This document shows positions 60,340 through 64,000 of a DNA stretch of 64,000 nucleotides, one piece after another (the first letter of the stretch is position 1; every line of letters starts with the position of its first letter). The DNA comes from Rhodococcus globerulus NBRC 14531 (lineage in GTDB: Bacteria > Actinomycetota > Actinomycetes > Mycobacteriales > Mycobacteriaceae). The stretch spans positions 806,001-870,000 of the forward strand of contig NZ_BCWX01000001.1 in NCBI RefSeq assembly GCF_001894805.1, given 5' to 3'. A model generated the notes under the pieces. That model saw nothing but the letters and a program-made list of their open reading frames with translations. It was not told the origin of the DNA and did no database searches. Both the position numbers and the translations under genes were made by a program.

Positions 60340-60786
60340 GTGGTTGCAGCTCTGAACGAAACCCTGCTCGAGGATTCACGGCTTCCCGCGGTCGTCGCGG
60401 ACGTGCAGACCTTGATCGACGCAGAGGTTTCGGATAAGTCGGGGGCCTCAGGGCTAGCTCTCAAGGGCGGCTACGGCGCAGTCAAGAAGGTGAGCCCGTC
60501 CATCGTGCCGGACGCAGTCACCGCACTTCTGCCCGAATTCGTGGCAAAGCTCGAGCCGTACTGGCAGGAATTCTCCGCCTCGGGCGGCGGAAGCTTCGCG
60601 GAGTTCATCACGGCTCGCGGCGACGCCGTTGCCAACTCACTGCTCCAGGTGACGGACGAGCGCATCGAAGGCAGCGACAAGGCCGTCGTCAAGTCGATGT
60701 ACTCCAAGCTGCGTGGTTCGGCGCAGAAGCACGTAACGGCCGCACTGCCGCGTCTGGGTGATCTGATCCAGAAGCACGCCGCATAA
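60340..60786 (+). CDS. Conserved actinobacterial protein (DUF6918-like), unknown function
   Basis: 148 aa from the GTG with AAGGGA 7 bases upstream; an ATG at 60325 adds five residues. Mostly helical and soluble: NETLLEDSRLPAVVADVQTL, GGYGAVKKVSPSIVPDAVTA, LLPEFVAKLEPYWQEFSASG and a basic QKHVTAALPRLGD. No cysteine, signal peptide or membrane helix. The name is a tentative memory of the family. A strong terminator follows. Confidence 0.72.
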   Translation: MVAALNETLLEDSRLPAVVADVQTLIDAEVSDKSGASGLALKGGYGAVKKVSPSIVPDAVTALLPEFVAKLEPYWQEFSASGGGSFAEFITARGDAVANSLLQVTDERIEGSDKAVVKSMYSKLRGSAQKHVTAALPRLGDLIQKHAA

Positions 60787-60804
60787 GTTCGACCAGCACG
60801 ACAC

Positions 60805-60840
60805 AGAGCGGCCCGGGAGGTTTCACTCCCGGGCCGCTCT
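60805..60840. terminator. Bidirectional terminator between convergent genes
   Basis: AGAGCGGCCCGGGA and TCCCGGGCCGCTCT form a 14-bp perfect stem with an 8-base loop, 18 bases after one stop and 13 before the other. Confidence 0.85.
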
Positions 60841-60853
60841 TCGTTGTGCCAGA

Positions 60854-61681
60854 TCAGTTCGCTGCGTGGCCGTCGCGCCAGAACCCGGTGAACGTGATGT
60901 CGGTTTTCGGGAACTTGCGGTCGTTCACGAGGTGGCGTCGTAGCCCGGTGGTGAGGGCCTGCTCGCCGGCGACAAACGTGTACGACGGGCCTTCGGGAAG
61001 TTCGGCCGCGCGAACAGCCTCGAGGGCAAGTGCTCCGGGCTTGGTGTCTGTGTCTTCCCGGATGATCCAATGCACGTTCACGTGAGCGAGCTGCGGGAGG
61101 TCCTGCTTGTCCTCGACGTTCGGGACCTCGATGAAGACCTCTGCCCGCAGATCGGCGTCTGCAGTCTCGAGAATTCCGGCGATTGCCGGTAGGGCACTTT
61201 CGTCTCCGACCAGGAGTTGCCAGGTGCAGTCGGGAGTCGGGTTGTAGATGCAGCCCTCGTCGAGAAGCGCTACCTTGTCGCCGCTCGAGGCCGTGTCAGC
61301 CCACGCGGATGCCGGACCGATATCGCCGTGAAAGGCGAAGTCGATGTCGATTTCCGCTGTGTCGCCGAAGAGCCCGGATCCGGCGGGCCGGTACTCGCGG
61401 ATCGTGTAATTACGCACCACGGGACGGGTGTCCTTGGACATCACCAGGTACTGCGCATACCAGAGGTTGTTTGCCGCGGACGGCAGTCGCAGCTCACTCT
61501 GGCCGGCTTGCGGAATGAAGAGGCGGAACCAGTGATCGGCGCCCATCGGGGTGATGGTGCCCAGCTCCTCGCCGGCAATCGTGATGCGGATGAAGGTGGG
61601 ACTGATCCGTTTGTTCGCGACAACTTGGGCTGACGTGATGCTGCGTGACACCGGTTTCACGAACTTGGAGCGCTTGGCCAT
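60854..61681 (-). CDS. Siderophore-interacting protein (ferric-siderophore reductase, SIP family)
   Basis: SIP proteins use FAD and NAD(P)H to reduce Fe(III)-siderophores in the cytoplasm. 275 aa from MAKRSKFVKPVSRS; the longer frame upstream crosses the iron box. Motifs: flavin-binding RNYTIREYRP, IDFAFHGDIGPASAWA, pyridine-nucleotide loop LLVGDESALPAIAGIL and the C-terminal FTGFWRDG. A DtxR/IdeR-type box lies 24 bases before the ATG, so it should be repressed when iron is plentiful. Iron demand links it loosely to the haem genes in this window. Confidence 0.92.
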   Translation of the reverse strand: MAKRSKFVKPVSRSITSAQVVANKRISPTFIRITIAGEELGTITPMGADHWFRLFIPQAGQSELRLPSAANNLWYAQYLVMSKDTRPVVRNYTIREYRPAGSGLFGDTAEIDIDFAFHGDIGPASAWADTASSGDKVALLDEGCIYNPTPDCTWQLLVGDESALPAIAGILETADADLRAEVFIEVPNVEDKQDLPQLAHVNVHWIIREDTDTKPGALALEAVRAAELPEGPSYTFVAGEQALTTGLRRHLVNDRKFPKTDITFTGFWRDGHAAN

Positions 61682-61704
61682 GACGGAACCCTCGATCGAC
61701 GACA

Positions 61705-61723
61705 ATAGGTCAGGCAATCCTAA
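61705..61723 (-). promoter_or_regulatory. IdeR/DtxR-type iron box
   Basis: On the minus strand, TTAGGATTGCCTGACCTAT matches the 19-bp consensus TTAGGTTAGGCTAACCTAA at 14 positions. It lies in the 43-bp gap between the flavin reductase and the SIP gene, directed at the SIP gene. Confidence 0.7.
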
Positions 61724-61724
61724 C

Positions 61725-62324
61725 TTATCGCTTCGGTCTGCTGGGCCGCTCTTTGACGACAACCTCCGGCGGCAGGCCCCATTCCGAGCGGCCCAACCGA
61801 CTCAACGGTGCCAACGCCGCGAACTCCGGCAAGCCGTCGTCGGCCAACGCGTCCGGGCGAACCGCGACGGCAACAACGTCGCCCATCACCACAAACGAAT
61901 CACCGACCTCGATGACCTGGCGCAACGTGCACTCGATCGCAACCGGCGATTCCGCGACCCGAAGCGGGCGCACGCGTTCGCTCGGCTCACTGCGAATACC
62001 CAACTCGAGAAACTCGTCGGCGTCGGGAGCGTAGGGGGCCGAACTGTCGTTGATCAATTCGAACAACGACGCCGTTGCCACGTTGATCACGAACTCGCCG
62101 GTCGCCTCGATGTTGCGCAAACTGTCCTTGCGGCCAACCGAGGTGAACTGCACCACCGGCGGGGCCGCACTGGCCACGGTGAAGAAGCTGTGCGGCGCCA
62201 GATTGCCGACGCCGTCGGCCGAGAGCGTCGACACCCAGGCGATCGGCCGCGGAACCACCGTCGCCGTGAGCAACTGATAGAACCGGCGGGGTGAGGTGTC
62301 GGAGGGATCGAAGAGTGTGCGCAC
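61725..62324 (-). CDS. Flavin reductase-like (FMN-binding split barrel) protein
   Basis: 199 aa. [20 protein letters not shown] followed by [22 protein letters not shown] is the flavin-binding start of the flavoredoxin/flavin-reductase-like domain; [10 protein letters not shown] and GEFVINVA continue it. It binds FMN and may supply reduced flavin, or act on unknown substrates. It is divergent from menD and upstream of the SIP gene, but the SIP gene has its own iron-regulated promoter. Confidence 0.88.
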   Translation of the reverse strand: MRTLFDPSDTSPRRFYQLLTATVVPRPIAWVSTLSADGVGNLAPHSFFTVASAAPPVVQFTSVGRKDSLRNIEATGEFVINVATASLFELINDSSAPYAPDADEFLELGIRSEPSERVRPLRVAESPVAIECTLRQVIEVGDSFVVMGDVVAVAVRPDALADDGLPEFAALAPLSRLGRSEWGLPPEVVVKERPSRPKR

Positions 62325-62391
62325 TCACACATGGTGCCGCAGACTCGCCCCTCGGAACGGCCCGGCCCGAACATCTGACACTCTTGAAGGC

Positions 62392-64000
62392 GTGAATCCG
62401 TCCACAGCACAAGCCACAGCCGTCGTCGACGAACTGGTTCGTGGTGGCGTGCGTGAAGTCGTGCTCTGCCCAGGCTCACGCAACGCGCCGCTCGCATTTG
62501 CCCTTCAGTCCGCAGACATCGAGGGACGCCTGCGTCTGCACATGCGGATCGACGAGCGGACAGCCGGCTTCCTCGCGCTCGGACTGGCAATCGCAGGCAA
62601 GCGTCCGGTGCCGATCGTCATGACGTCCGGAACGGCCGTCGCGAACCTCGGACCCGCAGTGCTCGAAGCGAACTACGCACGAGTGCCTCTGGTAGTCCTG
62701 AGCGCCAACCGGCCGTACGAAATGCTCGGAACCGGCGCCAACCAGACCGTCGAGCAACTCGGATTGTTCGGCAGCCAGGTGCGCGCCACCATCAGCCTCG
62801 GGCTGGCCGAAGACGATACGACGCAGAACAGCCAGTGGCGTTCCGCGGTGTGCCGGGTACTGGCCGCTGCCCGTGGAACCCGGTCAGGCAACGCCGGGCC
62901 CGTGCACTTCGACATACCGTTGCGCGAACCGCTGGTTCCCGACGTGCATCTGCAGGGGCCGGTTCCGGAAGGTCGGCCAGGCGGCGCAGCGTGGACCACC
63001 ACGCAGAACGCAACACTCGACGTCCCCCTCGACCTGGATCTGACCGCAGACACCGTTGTCGTCTCCGGCCACGGCAGCGCGCTGCGACCCGAACTCGCCG
63101 GACTGCCGACCGTCGCCGAACCCACCGCGCCGCTGCACGGAATTGCGTTGCATCCACTGGCTTTGGCACAACTCAAACCCCGGCAGGTAGTCATCACCGG
63201 CCGTCCCACGCTGCATCGTCAGGTGTCCAAGGTGCTGGCCGACCCGAGCGTCGACGTCTATGCGCTCACTACCGGGCCGCGCTGGCCCGACGTGTCGGGC
63301 AACGTCCTTGCCACCGGAACCAGGGCCGTCGTGAGCGGAACACCGGACCCGGCGTGGATCGCGCGATGCATGTCGCTGACCGAGCACGCCGACGCGGCCG
63401 TCGCCAAGCAGCTGGCTGCCCACCCCAAGGCCACCGGCCTGCACGTAGCCGCAGCGGTGATGGGTTCTCTGGGCGACGGTGACCAGTTGCTTCTCGGAGC
63501 TTCCAACCCGGTGCGCGACGCGGCGCTGGTGAGTTACCCGAAGTCGTCGGTGCGAGTGCTGTCCAACCGCGGCGTCGCCGGGATCGACGGCACAGTTTCG
63601 GCCGCCGTCGGCGCTGCTCTGGCCTACGACGAGGGACGAACAATCGCCCTGATGGGCGACCTCACCTTCCTGCACGATGCCTCCGGGCTCCTGATCGGGA
63701 CCGGGGAACCGCGGCCTCGCGACCTCACGATCATCGTCGCCAACGACGACGGCGGCGGAATATTCGAACTGCTCGAGCAAGGCGATCCGCAGTACGCCGG
63801 AGTGTTCGAGCGTGTCTTCGGCACGCCACACGGCATGGACCTGGCAGCACTGTGCGCCGCCTACCGCGTTCCGCACACCGCCGTGAGCGTCGACAAGCTC
63901 ACGGAAGCGCTGGCACAACCCGCTGCAGGTATCCGGGTTCTCGAGGTTCCCACCGACCGCAGCGGTTTGCGGGAACTGCACGCATCAGTGCGAGCGCAAC
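62392..64000 (+). CDS. menD: SEPHCHC synthase MenD, 3' truncated by window edge
   Basis: MenD adds 2-oxoglutarate-derived succinic semialdehyde to isochorismate using thiamine diphosphate, the first dedicated menaquinone step. The GTG start with TGAAGG upstream gives [15 protein letters not shown], and the frame stays open for 536 codons to the window end, so only the last few residues are missing. Motifs: [28 protein letters not shown], the ThDP-binding [17 protein letters not shown] and [14 protein letters not shown], and [13 protein letters not shown]. Confidence 0.96.
   Translation, partial: MNPSTAQATAVVDELVRGGVREVVLCPGSRNAPLAFALQSADIEGRLRLHMRIDERTAGFLALGLAIAGKRPVPIVMTSGTAVANLGPAVLEANYARVPLVVLSANRPYEMLGTGANQTVEQLGLFGSQVRATISLGLAEDDTTQNSQWRSAVCRVLAAARGTRSGNAGPVHFDIPLREPLVPDVHLQGPVPEGRPGGAAWTTTQNATLDVPLDLDLTADTVVVSGHGSALRPELAGLPTVAEPTAPLHGIALHPLALAQLKPRQVVITGRPTLHRQVSKVLADPSVDVYALTTGPRWPDVSGNVLATGTRAVVSGTPDPAWIARCMSLTEHADAAVAKQLAAHPKATGLHVAAAVMGSLGDGDQLLLGASNPVRDAALVSYPKSSVRVLSNRGVAGIDGTVSAAVGAALAYDEGRTIALMGDLTFLHDASGLLIGTGEPRPRDLTIIVANDDGGGIFELLEQGDPQYAGVFERVFGTPHGMDLAALCAAYRVPHTAVSVDKLTEALAQPAAGIRVLEVPTDRSGLRELHASVRAQ

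Noticed and set aside
1-64000. tRNA or rRNA genes and insertion sequences
   Set aside because: Reading both strands showed no cloverleaf-type gene, rRNA stretch, transposase frame or terminal inverted repeats with target duplication.

Overview
This window comes from a high-GC actinobacterium of the mycolic-acid-containing group (Mycobacteriales), most likely Rhodococcus of the erythropolis/qingshengii type. The evidence is the gene order rex-hemA-hemC-hemD-hemB, hemL-phosphatase-thioredoxin-ccdA-resB-ccsB, menA, menE-DUF3349-pitA and menB/menC/menD. As I remember it, this is the same backbone order as the Mycobacterium tuberculosis Rv0509-Rv0555 region. Starts are often GTG, ATGA-type overlaps are common, and several promoters look leaderless. 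No rRNA, tRNA, CRISPR array, insertion sequence or prophage was seen.

Layout. (1) 1-7780: the 3' part of rex, the haem operon hemA-hemC-hemD-hemB with a very strong hairpin before hemB, then small membrane proteins, four of which are joined by 8-nt overlaps. (2) 7783-8093: csoR with its operator. (3) 8107-15971: a TetR gene divergent from cysQ-cysD-cysNC, an NTF2-like protein, an SDR oxidoreductase, a sulfotransferase and a DUF1214 protein. This is the most unusual block: it encodes synthesis of the sulfate donor PAPS, a PAPS-using sulfotransferase and the phosphatase that removes the by-product PAP. (4) 16091-22790: an orphan peptide-type binding lipoprotein, an F420-type LLM oxidoreductase, a second TetR with three identical-type operators, a YhgE/Pip-like membrane protein, an acyl-CoA oxidase-like enzyme and a small lipoprotein. 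(5) 22901-28998: hemL and the system II cytochrome c maturation operon. (6) 29177-36772: a proline-rich MinD-like ATPase, bldC, a cysteine-synthase-family enzyme, GNAT and PlsC acyltransferases, an HTH/Clp-N pair, a holin-like protein and menA. (7) 36834-43005: a large AfsR/SARP-type regulator, a DrrAB-type ABC exporter and a split AbiEi-like gene. (8) 43275-57155: two branched-chain-amino-acid-type (LIV) ABC importers with unusual gene fusions, bracketing menE, two DUF3349 paralogues and pitA. (9) 57222-64000: VOC protein, menB, a hotdog thioesterase, menC, a small conserved protein, an iron-regulated siderophore-interacting protein, a flavin reductase and the start of menD.

How the genes work together. 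The core is respiratory cofactor supply: haem (hemA, B, C, D, L), covalent cytochrome c assembly (thioredoxin-like protein, CcdA, ResB, CcsB) and menaquinone (menA, B, C, D, E, plus a thioesterase that could hydrolyse DHNA-CoA), with the redox sensor Rex at the head. Inserted into this backbone are accessory blocks: the sulfation operon, the LIV importers and the TetR-controlled units. These carry most of the visible operators. All functions are read from sequence motifs and gene context; none was tested by a search.
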